Source of the DNA: Demequina mangrovi
GTDB lineage: Bacteria > Actinomycetota > Actinomycetes > Actinomycetales > Demequinaceae
Assembly: GCF_000759715.1 (NCBI RefSeq)
Contig: NZ_BBLU01000018.1
Span: 1 to 61,391 of the forward strand
DNA: 61,391 bases
Direction of reading: 5' to 3'
Shown here: positions 53,010 to 60,440 of the stretch, in pieces
Layout of the letters: each line of letters begins with the position of its first letter
Numbering within the stretch: position 1 is the first letter of the stretch
Notes under the pieces: model-generated
What the model saw: only the letters and a program-made list of their open reading frames with translations
What the model was told of the DNA's origin: nothing
The model's database searches: none
Program-made: the position numbers and the translations under genes

Positions 53010-53882
53010 GTGACGACATCCGCGCTGTTCGCCGGCCTGGCGACGCTCGACATCGTGCAGCTGGTCGAGCGGCTCCCCTCCCCCAACGAGAAGGTCGCCG
53101 CGCTCGAGTTCGCGGTGTGCGCGGGCGGGCCGGCCACCAACGCCGCCGTGGCCTTCGCACGATGCGGAGGTGCGCCGACGCTCGTGACCGCGCTCCCCGC
53201 CCACGAGCTCACGGCGCTGGTGACGGGCGACCTCTCCCGCTGCGGAGTCGACGTGCTCGCGGCGGCCTCCTACGACGGCCCGCCCGTGACCGCGTCGATC
53301 ATGGTGACGCGTGCGACCGGCGACCGCGCCGTGGTGTCGCCCTCGGGCGTCGCGACCGGCGGCGGGCTTGCGCCCGTGACCGAGGCGCCGCTCGACGGCG
53401 TCGGCGCGGTGCTGATCGATGGCTACTTCCCCGAGATCTCGCTTCCGCTGGCCGCCCGGGCGAGGGCCGCCGGGATCCCTGTGGTGCTCGACGCCGGGTC
53501 GCACAAGCCGCACACGGACTCCGTGGCCGCGGCCTGCGACATCGCGGTCGTCTCCGACGACTACGCGCCGCCCGGCACCCGCGGCGAGCCCGAGGCGGTG
53601 CTCGCGCATCTGGCCGGGCTCGGCGTCGGGACGGCGGTGATCACCCGCGGCGCGGGCGCGGTGCTGTGGCGCTCGCCCCAGGGGGCGGGCGAGGTCGAGG
53701 TGCCGCCGGTCTCCCCCGTGATCGACACCCTCGGCGCCGGGGACTTCTTCCACGGAGCGCTCACGTGGCGGATCGCGGAACTCGGACGCGACGATGCGCG
53801 GCTAGGCGAGGACATCGCCTTCGCGGCCTCGGTTGTCGCCGAGTCGCTGGGGTCCTTCGGCACGCGCGCCTGGCTCGGCTGA
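53010..53882 (+). CDS. PfkB-family carbohydrate kinase
   Basis: Ribokinase-like kinase of 290 residues. CAGGPATNAAVAFARCG near the N-terminus is the substrate-side PfkB motif, and DTLGAGDFFHGAL near the C-terminus is the ATP/catalytic motif with the catalytic Asp. Substrate cannot be told from sequence; sugars or nucleosides are both possible. GTG at 53010 lacks a Shine-Dalgarno and is preceded at six bases by TACGCT, so the mRNA is probably leaderless. It is divergent from murA across 64 bp. Confidence 0.9.
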   Translation: MTTSALFAGLATLDIVQLVERLPSPNEKVAALEFAVCAGGPATNAAVAFARCGGAPTLVTALPAHELTALVTGDLSRCGVDVLAAASYDGPPVTASIMVTRATGDRAVVSPSGVATGGGLAPVTEAPLDGVGAVLIDGYFPEISLPLAARARAAGIPVVLDAGSHKPHTDSVAAACDIAVVSDDYAPPGTRGEPEAVLAHLAGLGVGTAVITRGAGAVLWRSPQGAGEVEVPPVSPVIDTLGAGDFFHGALTWRIAELGRDDARLGEDIAFAASVVAESLGSFGTRAWLG

Positions 53883-53924
53883 GCCTCCCCGCCCCGCCCG
53901 CGACTCTTTTCCCCCGCCCCCGCT

Positions 53925-54063
53925 CGGCCGGGACAACCACCACGCTTTCTCGGTCGAGATCGGCCTCCACGGGACGGTCACCTGCGCCAGCGCGACCGGC
54001 GCGCAGGTGAATGTCCCGCCTGGCGCCTTCCGCGCCGCAGAAGCATGGTGAGCGTCCCGGCCG
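53925..54063. repeat. extragenic 41-bp-period repeat, locus 3 (inverted pair)
   Basis: Two ~70-bp arms form an imperfect inverted repeat. Each has two GGGAC-N3-CACC motifs exactly 41 bp apart (from 53929 and 53970 on plus, 54059 and 54018 on minus). Outer motifs read CGGCCGGGAC...CACCA(C/T)GCTT. It fills the gap between the convergent PfkB and P-loop kinase genes and could also fold as a long hairpin in RNA. Confidence 0.7.
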
Positions 54064-54073
54064 GGTGAAAGCG

Positions 54074-54691
54074 CTAGCCGGGGATCACCAGGTCCGCGCG
54101 GGCCCGCGCGCTCTCCACCAGCCGCGCGTTGACGGCGTCGACCGTGTCGACCCAGGCCTCGGCCGCGTCTCGGGCGCGGCCGGTGGCCACGCGCCGCGCG
54201 CCGAGCCGCTCGCGCGCGACCTCCCAGGGCACGTCGATCAGCCACAGCTCGTCCAGCTCCGGCCGCACACGCTCCCACCCGCCCGCGGCCAGGCCGAGGT
54301 AGTTGCCCTCGGTCACCACCACGCGCGCGGACGCGCCGATGACGAGGGCGTCGGGCACCACGTCGTGAAGCGCGCGGTCGTAATCCGGCGCGCGCACGTC
54401 GTCGCGGGCGTCGCGAACCTCTCGGAGCAGCGCGACGTACGCATCGACGTCGAAGGTCTCGGGCGCACCCTTGCGGCCCGCGAGCCCGCGGGCCTCGAGC
54501 ATCGCCGCGGGCAGGTGGAAGCCATCCATCGGAAGATACGCCGCCGCCGTACCGCGAGCCTCGAGCTCCGCGACCAGGGAGCGCGCGAGCGTCGACTTGC
54601 CCGCTCCCGGACCGCCGCAGATCCCGAGGACAGCACGCCCACCGGGCGCGAGGCCCGCGGCGCGCGTCGCGAGCGCGTCCAGCCCGGTCAC
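54074..54691 (-). CDS. P-loop nucleoside/fructose kinase-like protein
   Basis: Kinase of 205 residues of the uridine-kinase/pantothenate-kinase-like P-loop group. Walker A GICGGPGAGKST lies at ~23-34, followed by YLPMDGFHLP with the conserved Asp, APDYDRALHD and VVTEGNYLGL, the usual set in bacterial nucleoside-kinase-like and FrcK-like proteins. The true substrate is unknown. GTG at 54691 overlaps the upstream membrane gene by 4 bp (GTGA), so the two are coupled. Confidence 0.88.
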   Translation of the reverse strand: MTGLDALATRAAGLAPGGRAVLGICGGPGAGKSTLARSLVAELEARGTAAAYLPMDGFHLPAAMLEARGLAGRKGAPETFDVDAYVALLREVRDARDDVRAPDYDRALHDVVPDALVIGASARVVVTEGNYLGLAAGGWERVRPELDELWLIDVPWEVARERLGARRVATGRARDAAEAWVDTVDAVNARLVESARARADLVIPG

Positions 54692-55524
54692 GGCGCCGTC
54701 ACGAACACGTCGAACAGGTCCGGGTGATGCGCGTGCACGAGCACCGCGAACACGATCGCGTCGAAGAGCAGATGCACCGCGACCACGTAGGGCAGCGACT
54801 TGGTACGCGCGAAGATCCACCCCTGCACGAGCGCGAACGGGATGGTGAGCGCCGGCCCCCACTCGCGGTAGCCCAGCTCCCACAGGAAGCTGACGAACAC
54901 GATCGCCTGCAGGACGTTCGCGAGCGGCATCGGGAAGTGCCGCCGGAGCATCGCGAAGACGACGCAGATGAAGAACAGCTCGTCCCACAGCCCGACCGCG
55001 TTGACGCCGACGAAGAGCCGGGCGATGTCTCCCCCACCGTCGAGGGTCGGCCAGTTGAGGTACGCGCCGGAGGAGATGAAGTAGTACGGCAGCAGCAGGT
55101 ACGCTACGGCGATCACGACCGCGAGGTAGATCCACATGGTCCTGCTCCACCGCTGCCCCGTCCCGATCGGGAACGTGATGGTCGGGTCCCGGAACACCCG
55201 CCGGGAGATCAGCGTGGGCACCAGCACCGCGAGCGACAGCGCGACGGTGAAGCGCAGCATCCCCGCATCGGACAGGTCCGCCTCGAGCGAGATGGCCGAG
55301 ATGATGACCTGCCCGAGCGCGATGAGGCCGAGGTCGCGGCCCAGCCTTCGGTCCACCGCGAGCCCCAGCGCGACCCCCGCCGCGAGCGGGAGGTACGCGA
55401 GCGGCCGCACATGCACGGCGAACATCAGCACCGCGGCGCCGCACACGAGCACCGCCGCCGCGACGCGCGCCAGCGAGCGGGCATCGGCACGCAGCGCGGG
55501 TGGGCGCAGGTCCGTCACGGTCAT
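54688..55524 (-). CDS. CPBP-like membrane protein with degenerate catalytic motifs
   Basis: Polytopic membrane protein of 278 residues with about eight helices. The C-terminal half resembles the CPBP (Abi) intramembrane protease domain: the first motif is WDELFFICV where active members have EExxxR, the second is SFLWELG with no histidine, and only the third, VHLLFDAI, keeps its His. It may be a non-catalytic relative. ATG at 55524 is used; GTG at 55533 is possible. It is coupled to the P-loop kinase and divergent from an intact CPBP gene. Confidence 0.75.
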   Translation of the reverse strand: MTVTDLRPPALRADARSLARVAAAVLVCGAAVLMFAVHVRPLAYLPLAAGVALGLAVDRRLGRDLGLIALGQVIISAISLEADLSDAGMLRFTVALSLAVLVPTLISRRVFRDPTITFPIGTGQRWSRTMWIYLAVVIAVAYLLLPYYFISSGAYLNWPTLDGGGDIARLFVGVNAVGLWDELFFICVVFAMLRRHFPMPLANVLQAIVFVSFLWELGYREWGPALTIPFALVQGWIFARTKSLPYVVAVHLLFDAIVFAVLVHAHHPDLFDVFVTAP

Positions 55525-55613
55525 GCCCGCCACTGTGCCAGATGGCCGCCGCGCGCCGCTGCGCCGCGCATCGTCCCTGCTAAGTTCGCCCCAGACGCAG
55601 AGGGAGCGCCACG

Positions 55614-56378
55614 ATGCCCGAGAGTGAACCGCAGACGATGCGCCGGATGACCTGGCCGGGCCTGCTCGGCCTGCTGATCGCGTTCCTGCTGGTGCCGTCG
55701 TTCGTGAGCGTGATCTTCCTCGACTCGCAGTCGGAACGCCTCTTCCCCGACGCGCACGCGGGGCTCAAGGTCGCGATCGTCCATGCGGTGGGCACCGCGA
55801 TCGTCGCCCTCGCGATCACGCTCAAGCGGTGGTGGCCCGCGGTGCTCCACGAGCGGCTCCGCGTACGCGGCTGGGTATGGATCGCGCCGCTCGCGATCGT
55901 GGTCACGGCGGCGGCGCTCGCCGACTGGGAGCGCGTGGGCGACGCCGGCGCGGGCACTTTCGCCGCGGTCGCGCTCGGCGTGCTCATGATCGCGCTGGGC
56001 GAGGAGCTGATGTTCCGCGGCGTCTGGATCGTGTTCCTCCGCGCGCGGATGGGCGAGCTCGGCGTCGCGATCGTGTCCTCGCTCGCCTTCGGGCTGGTCC
56101 ACTTCCTCGCCGGGCCGGTGCAGGTGGTGTTCTCGGCGCTGCTCGGCTTCGTGCTCTACTTCGCGCGCCGCGTCTCGGGCGGCCTCATGGTGCCCGTGCT
56201 CGTGCACGTCGCGTGGGACCTCAGCGTCTTCACCGCCTTCATGACCGACGATCCCGCCGACGGCTCCGACGCCTCGTTCGCGCTCGCCCTGGTCAACGTC
56301 CTCCTCGTGATCGTGCTCGCGGTGGCCTGGCGGCGCACCGCGCCGAGGTCCGTCGAAGACGCAGCCGCATCGTCCTGA
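55614..56378 (+). CDS. CPBP-family intramembrane metalloprotease
   Basis: Membrane protease of 254 residues with about seven helices. All three CPBP motifs are intact: GEELMFRGVW (EExxxR, ~125-134), FGLVHFLAG (FxxxH, ~160-168) and HVAWDL (~200-205). Family members process prenylated proteins or act in bacteriocin self-immunity; the substrate here is unknown. GAGGGAG precedes the ATG. It is divergent from a degenerate CPBP relative across 89 bp and is followed by a strong terminator. Confidence 0.9.
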   Translation: MPESEPQTMRRMTWPGLLGLLIAFLLVPSFVSVIFLDSQSERLFPDAHAGLKVAIVHAVGTAIVALAITLKRWWPAVLHERLRVRGWVWIAPLAIVVTAAALADWERVGDAGAGTFAAVALGVLMIALGEELMFRGVWIVFLRARMGELGVAIVSSLAFGLVHFLAGPVQVVFSALLGFVLYFARRVSGGLMVPVLVHVAWDLSVFTAFMTDDPADGSDASFALALVNVLLVIVLAVAWRRTAPRSVEDAAASS

Positions 56379-56382
56379 CGCG

Positions 56383-56419
56383 ACGAGGGCCGCACCCCGG
56401 GGTGGGATGCGGCCCTCGT
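56383..56419. terminator. bidirectional terminator between CPBP gene and leuD
   Basis: A perfect 12-bp stem (ACGAGGGCCGCA and complement) encloses a 13-nt loop that can pair further (CCCC/GGGG). It lies between convergent gene ends, so it can serve both transcripts. Confidence 0.75.
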
Positions 56420-56433
56420 GGACGATGCTCGGG

Positions 56434-57075
56434 TCAGGCCTCGACGGGACGCGCGGCCTCGATCTCGACGCTCGGCAGGTGCTTGGCCGGGAGCGTCTTC
56501 GGACGCCAGCCGGCGCGGGTCTGCTCGAAGGCGGTGATGTCCTCCTCGTGCTGGAGGGTCAGGCCGATGTCGTCAAGGCCCTCCATGAGGCGCCAGCGGA
56601 CGTAGTCGTCGATCTCGAACGGCACCGTCAGCTCGCCGCACGTGACCGTACGGTCCTCGAGGGAGACCGTGATCTCCTTGCCGGGCTCCGCGTCGAGCAG
56701 CTTCCACAGCAGCTCGACGTTCTCCTGCGACACCACGGCCGCGAGGAGGCCCTGCTTGCCGGAGTTGCCGCGGAAGATGTCCGCGAAGCGCGAGGCGATG
56801 ACGACCTTGAAGCCGTAGTCCTTGAGCGCCCACACCGCGTGCTCGCGCGAGGAGCCGGTGCCGAAGTCGGGGCCCGCCACGAGGACGCTGCCGTTCTTGT
56901 AGGCCTCCTGGTTGAGGATGAACTCGGAGTCGCCGCGCCAGGCGGCGAACAGCGCGTCGTCGAAGCCCGTCTTGGTGACGCGCTTGAGGTAGACGGCGGG
57001 GATGATCTGGTCGGTGTCGACGTTCGAGCGACGCAGCGGGACGCCGACGCCGGTGTGCGTGGTGAACTTCTCCAT
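56434..57075 (-). CDS. leuD: 3-isopropylmalate dehydratase small subunit
   Basis: Small subunit of isopropylmalate isomerase in leucine synthesis. The 213-residue protein has the [21 protein letters not shown] start and [21 protein letters not shown], both diagnostic. AGGAG precedes the ATG. It follows leuC by 22 bp as the second gene of the operon. Confidence 0.98.
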   Translation of the reverse strand: MEKFTTHTGVGVPLRRSNVDTDQIIPAVYLKRVTKTGFDDALFAAWRGDSEFILNQEAYKNGSVLVAGPDFGTGSSREHAVWALKDYGFKVVIASRFADIFRGNSGKQGLLAAVVSQENVELLWKLLDAEPGKEITVSLEDRTVTCGELTVPFEIDDYVRWRLMEGLDDIGLTLQHEEDITAFEQTRAGWRPKTLPAKHLPSVEIEAARPVEA

Positions 57076-57097
57076 GTCGGTTCTCCTTCGGGTCGGT

Positions 57098-58522
57098 TCA
57101 GACGAGCGCTGCGGGCGCGTCGACGAGGTCGGCGGGGCTGGACAGCGTGCCCCGCACCGCGGTGGCGGCGGCGACGAGCGGCGACACGAGGTGGGTGCGA
57201 CCGCCCTTGCCCTGGCGGCCCTCGAAGTTGCGGTTCGACGTCGACGCCGAGCGCTCCTGCGGGCGCAGCTGGTCGGGGTTCATCCCGAGGCACATCGAGC
57301 AGCCGGCGTTGCGCCACTCCGCACCGAAGTCCTTGAAGATCTGGTCGATGCCCTCGGCCTCGGCCTGGAGACGCACGCGCGCCGAGCCCGGGACCACGAG
57401 CATGCGGACGCCCTCGGCCTTGGTGCGGCCCTGGATGACCTCCGCGGCGGCGCGCAGGTCCTCGATACGGCCGTTGGTGCACGATCCGAGGAACACGGTG
57501 TCGATCGCGATCTCGCGCAGCGGCGTGCCGGGCGTGAGGCCCATGTACTCGAGCGCGTTGGCGGCGGCCTCGCGGTCGACCTCGTCGGCGATCTGCTCGG
57601 GGTCCGGCACGCTCGCGGACAGGGGCAGGCCCTGGCCGGGGTTCGTGCCCCACGTGACGAAGGGCTCGAGGTCGGCCGCGTTCAGCGTCACCTCGGCGTC
57701 GAAGACGGCGTCCTCGTCGGTGACCAGCGTCTTCCAGTACGCGACCGCGGCGTCCCAGTCCTCGCCCTCGGGCGCGTGCGGACGGCCGTGCACGTAGTCG
57801 AACGTGGTCTGGTCGGGCGCGATGATGCCGGCGCGCGCGCCCGCCTCGATCGACATGTTGCAGATCGTCATGCGCGCCTCCATGGAGAGGGCGCGGATCG
57901 CATCGCCGCGGTACTCGAGCACGTAGCCCTGGCCGCCGCCGGTGCCGATCTTCGCGATGATCGCGAGGATGATGTCCTTCGCGGTGCTGCCCTCGGGCAG
58001 CTCGCCGTCGACGTTGATCGCCATGGTCTTGAACGGCTTGAGGGGCAGCGTCTGGGTCGCGAGCACGTGCTCGACCTCGGAGGTGCCGATGCCGAAGGCC
58101 AGCGAGCCGAAGGCGCCGTGAGTAGAGGTGTGCGAGTCGCCGCACACCACGGTCATGCCCGGCATGGTGAGGCCGAGCTGCGGGCCCACAACGTGCACCA
58201 CGCCCTGGTCGGCGTCGCCGAGCGAGTGGATCCGGACGCCGAACTCCTTGGCGTTGGAGCGCAGCGTGTTGATCTGGATGCGCGAGGTCTCGTCCGCGAT
58301 CGGCAGGTCGATGTCGAGCGTCGGGGTGTTGTGGTCCTCGGTCGCGATGGTGAGGTCCGGGCGGCGCACGGGGCGCCCCGCGAGCCGGAGGCCCTCGAAG
58401 GCCTGAGGCGACGTCACCTCGTGGCACATGTGGAGGTCGATGTAGATGAGGTCGGGCGCGCCGTCCTCACCCTTCCTGACCAGATGGCTCTCCCACAGCT
58501 TCTCGGCGAGGGTGGTTCCCAT
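57098..58522 (-). CDS. leuC: 3-isopropylmalate dehydratase large subunit
   Basis: Catalytic aconitase-family subunit of 474 residues that isomerises 2- to 3-isopropylmalate. The [4Fe-4S] ligands are seen in FLGSCTNG and [25 protein letters not shown] and the [10 protein letters not shown] substrate loop are present. ATG at 58522 has GGAGGA eight bases upstream; the longer open frame toward 59233 is antisense to the IclR gene. An operator-like palindrome lies in the 54-bp divergent promoter region. Confidence 0.98.
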   Translation of the reverse strand: MGTTLAEKLWESHLVRKGEDGAPDLIYIDLHMCHEVTSPQAFEGLRLAGRPVRRPDLTIATEDHNTPTLDIDLPIADETSRIQINTLRSNAKEFGVRIHSLGDADQGVVHVVGPQLGLTMPGMTVVCGDSHTSTHGAFGSLAFGIGTSEVEHVLATQTLPLKPFKTMAINVDGELPEGSTAKDIILAIIAKIGTGGGQGYVLEYRGDAIRALSMEARMTICNMSIEAGARAGIIAPDQTTFDYVHGRPHAPEGEDWDAAVAYWKTLVTDEDAVFDAEVTLNAADLEPFVTWGTNPGQGLPLSASVPDPEQIADEVDREAAANALEYMGLTPGTPLREIAIDTVFLGSCTNGRIEDLRAAAEVIQGRTKAEGVRMLVVPGSARVRLQAEAEGIDQIFKDFGAEWRNAGCSMCLGMNPDQLRPQERSASTSNRNFEGRQGKGGRTHLVSPLVAAATAVRGTLSSPADLVDAPAALV

Positions 58523-58546
58523 CGCGTCCTCCTTCACCAGTCGACA

Positions 58547-58561
58547 TCTCATGTTTTGAGA
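58547..58561. promoter_or_regulatory. probable IclR (LtbR/NdgR-type) operator TCTCA-N5-TGAGA
   Basis: A perfect 5-5-5 inverted repeat in the divergent leuC/iclR promoter region, in the spacer between TCGACA and the -10 TAGTAT (58565-58570) that lies six bases before the regulator's GTG. Similar TCTCA/TGAGA sites are associated with leuCD control in related actinobacteria. Confidence 0.6.
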
Positions 58562-58576
58562 CGCTAGTATCGGTCC

Positions 58577-59299
58577 GTGGACAATCATAGCGGAGTCGGA
58601 GTCATTGACAAGGCGGCGGCCATCCTCGGCGCCCTCGAGCAGGGACCGGCCACCCTCGCGGAGCTCGTCGCGTCGACGCACCTCGCGCGCCCGACCGTGC
58701 ATCGGCTCGCCCTCGCCCTCGAGCACCACCACCTGGTGGGCCGGGACTCCTCGGGCGCGTTCGTCCTGGGACGTCGCTTCGCGCAGCTCGCGGCCTCCGT
58801 CAACGAGGACCGCCTCGTCTCCGCGGCGCAGCCCGTCCTCACCGTCCTGCGCGACCGCACCGGCGAGTCCTCGCAGCTGTACCGTCCGCACGGGGACGAG
58901 CGGATCTGCATCGCGGCCGCGGACCGCCCGGTGGGCCTGCGCGACTCGATCCCCGTCGGCACCACGATGACGATGACCGCGGGTTCGGCCGCCAAGATCC
59001 TGCTCGCGTGGGCGGAGCCCGAGCGCATGCACCGCGGCCTCGCGAGCGCGCGCTTCACCGCGGCGGAGCTCGAGCGCGTGCGGCAGAACGGCTACGCCGA
59101 CAGCGCGGGCGAGCGCGAGCCCGGCGTCGCCTCGGTCTCCGCTCCCGTGTGGGGCGCCGCCGGCACCGTCATCGCGGCCGTCTCCATCTCCGGCCCCGTC
59201 GAGCGCCTCACCCAGTCCCCCGGCGCGCTCCACGCGGGCGCCGTCGTGGACGCGGCGCGCCAGCTCACCGAGGTGCTCCAGCGCACCGTCATCGCCTGA
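58577..59299 (+). CDS. IclR-family regulator of leuCD (LtbR/NdgR-type)
   Basis: Regulator of 240 residues with an N-terminal winged helix ([34 protein letters not shown], ~10-55) and a C-terminal IclR effector domain (~80-235). The divergent position next to leuC is that of LtbR/NdgR in actinobacteria, which repress leuCD and sometimes tryptophan genes. GTG at 58577 is leaderless by position of TAGTAT. The palindrome at 58547-58561 is the likely shared binding site for auto- and leuCD control. Confidence 0.93.
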   Translation: MDNHSGVGVIDKAAAILGALEQGPATLAELVASTHLARPTVHRLALALEHHHLVGRDSSGAFVLGRRFAQLAASVNEDRLVSAAQPVLTVLRDRTGESSQLYRPHGDERICIAAADRPVGLRDSIPVGTTMTMTAGSAAKILLAWAEPERMHRGLASARFTAAELERVRQNGYADSAGEREPGVASVSAPVWGAAGTVIAAVSISGPVERLTQSPGALHAGAVVDAARQLTEVLQRTVIA

Positions 59300-59382
59300 C
59301 GCGGGACGATGCGCCGGCGCGCCTGACGTCGCGGTGACCTAGGTCCCTGGCGCGCGGAGCCCGGCTGAGCGCATCCTCAAGC

Positions 59383-59910
59383 ATGGACGTCGTGGTCTAC
59401 GAGTCGCTGTACGGCAACACCGCCGCCGTCGCCCACGCCATCGCCGAGGGCCTGGGCGAGGGCGCGCGCGCCCTGAGCACCGGCGAGGCGAGCCCGGAGC
59501 TCGTCGCGCCCGCCCGTCTCGTGGTCGCGGGTGCGCCCGTCCATGCGATGGGCCTGCCGACGGACCGCTCGCGGATGTCCGCCGGCTCCAAGCCTCAAGG
59601 GGAGTTCAAGCTCGAGGCGGATCTCAGCCATCCGCCGATGCGGACCTGGCTCGCCACCCTCCCCCGCGGCCCGCGCCTCGCCGCGTCCTTCGACACCCGG
59701 GTGCGCGGACCGCTCGGGCACGGCGCGTCCAAGGCGATCGCCCACGCGCTCACAGCGGCCGGCCTCACGCTGCTCGATGAGCCGCGCGGCTTCACGGTCC
59801 ACCTGCACACGACGGCGTCGACGCCCGCGGCGCTGCTGACCGAGGGCCAGCTCGACGCGGCCCGCGCGTGGGGCGCGCTGCTGCGCGAGAAGGCCACCGC
59901 GCGGCTGTGA
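59383..59910 (+). CDS. flavodoxin-fold protein
   Basis: Protein of 175 residues with a flavodoxin-like fold: the N-terminal strand-loop VVVYESLYGNTAAVAHAIA resembles the FMN phosphate loop, and VVAGAPVHAMGLP and RGPRLAASFDTRV fit the second and third binding loops. It probably carries electrons or acts as a quinone-type reductase; partner unknown. ATG at 59383 is supported by homology only; CATCCT ending five bases upstream may be a leaderless -10. No redox partner is adjacent. Confidence 0.85.
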   Translation: MDVVVYESLYGNTAAVAHAIAEGLGEGARALSTGEASPELVAPARLVVAGAPVHAMGLPTDRSRMSAGSKPQGEFKLEADLSHPPMRTWLATLPRGPRLAASFDTRVRGPLGHGASKAIAHALTAAGLTLLDEPRGFTVHLHTTASTPAALLTEGQLDAARAWGALLREKATARL

Positions 59911-59942
59911 CGCGAGGGGCCCGCGCCGCCGGGCGGCGCCGT

Positions 59943-59948
59943 TAGCCT
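59943..59948 (+). promoter_or_regulatory. leaderless -10 (TAGCCT) of the DCC-family gene
   Basis: TAGCCT ends six bases before the ATG at 59955, as in the GGDEF and thiL promoters. Confidence 0.5.
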
Positions 59949-59954
59949 GAGGCG

Positions 59955-60395
59955 ATGCGGGCGATCGTGATCTTCGACGGCGGCTGCGGGCTGTGCAACG
60001 GCTTCGTCGCATGGCTGCTGCGCCACGACCCCGACGGCAGGTTCCTCATCGCGGGCTCCGCCGGCGCGCCCGGTGCCGCGGCGCTCGCCGCCGCAGGACT
60101 CGACGGCGGGGTGGCCGAGTCGACCATCGTCGTGTGGGACGGCCACGAGGCGCTCACCCGGACCGATGCCCTGGCCCGCATCGCGCGGGATCTCCGATGG
60201 CCGTGGCGCGCCGCCACGTTCATCCGCGCGGTGCCGCGGCCGGTGCGCGATGCGGTGTACGACGCCGTCGCGCGCAGGCGTCCGCGACGCCCGGTCGCCG
60301 ATCCCGCGTGCGGCGTCCCGCCGGCCGACCTGCAGGCCCTGTGGCGTGCGCGCCTCGCATCGGAGACGGACGTCGAGGCTCTCGCGGCGGCCTGA
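59955..60395 (+). CDS. DCC-family thiol-disulfide oxidoreductase-like protein (DUF393)
   Basis: Protein of 146 residues of the DUF393 family, named for the N-terminal DxxCxxC motif; here IFDGGCGLCNGFVAWLLRHD supplies C-x-x-C in a thioredoxin-like position. DALARIARDLRWPWRAATF matches the middle block of the family. Role unknown, possibly redox. A leaderless -10 lies six bases before the ATG. It is followed by a strong hairpin and a convergent acidic-protein gene. Confidence 0.88.
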   Translation: MRAIVIFDGGCGLCNGFVAWLLRHDPDGRFLIAGSAGAPGAAALAAAGLDGGVAESTIVVWDGHEALTRTDALARIARDLRWPWRAATFIRAVPRPVRDAVYDAVARRRPRRPVADPACGVPPADLQALWRARLASETDVEALAAA

Positions 60396-60402
60396 GACGC
60401 GA

Positions 60403-60429
60403 CGACGCCCCCGCATCGCGGGGGCGTCG
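60403..60429. terminator. bidirectional terminator
   Basis: A perfect 12-bp stem (CGACGCCCCCGC and complement) with an ATC loop between convergent genes. Confidence 0.75.
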
Positions 60430-60440
60430 CACGCGAAGGA

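Noticed and set aside
22925..54063. Spaced repeats as a CRISPR array
   Set aside because: The motifs are short, diverged, partly inverted and at separate loci; there are no uniform repeats with unique spacers and no cas genes.
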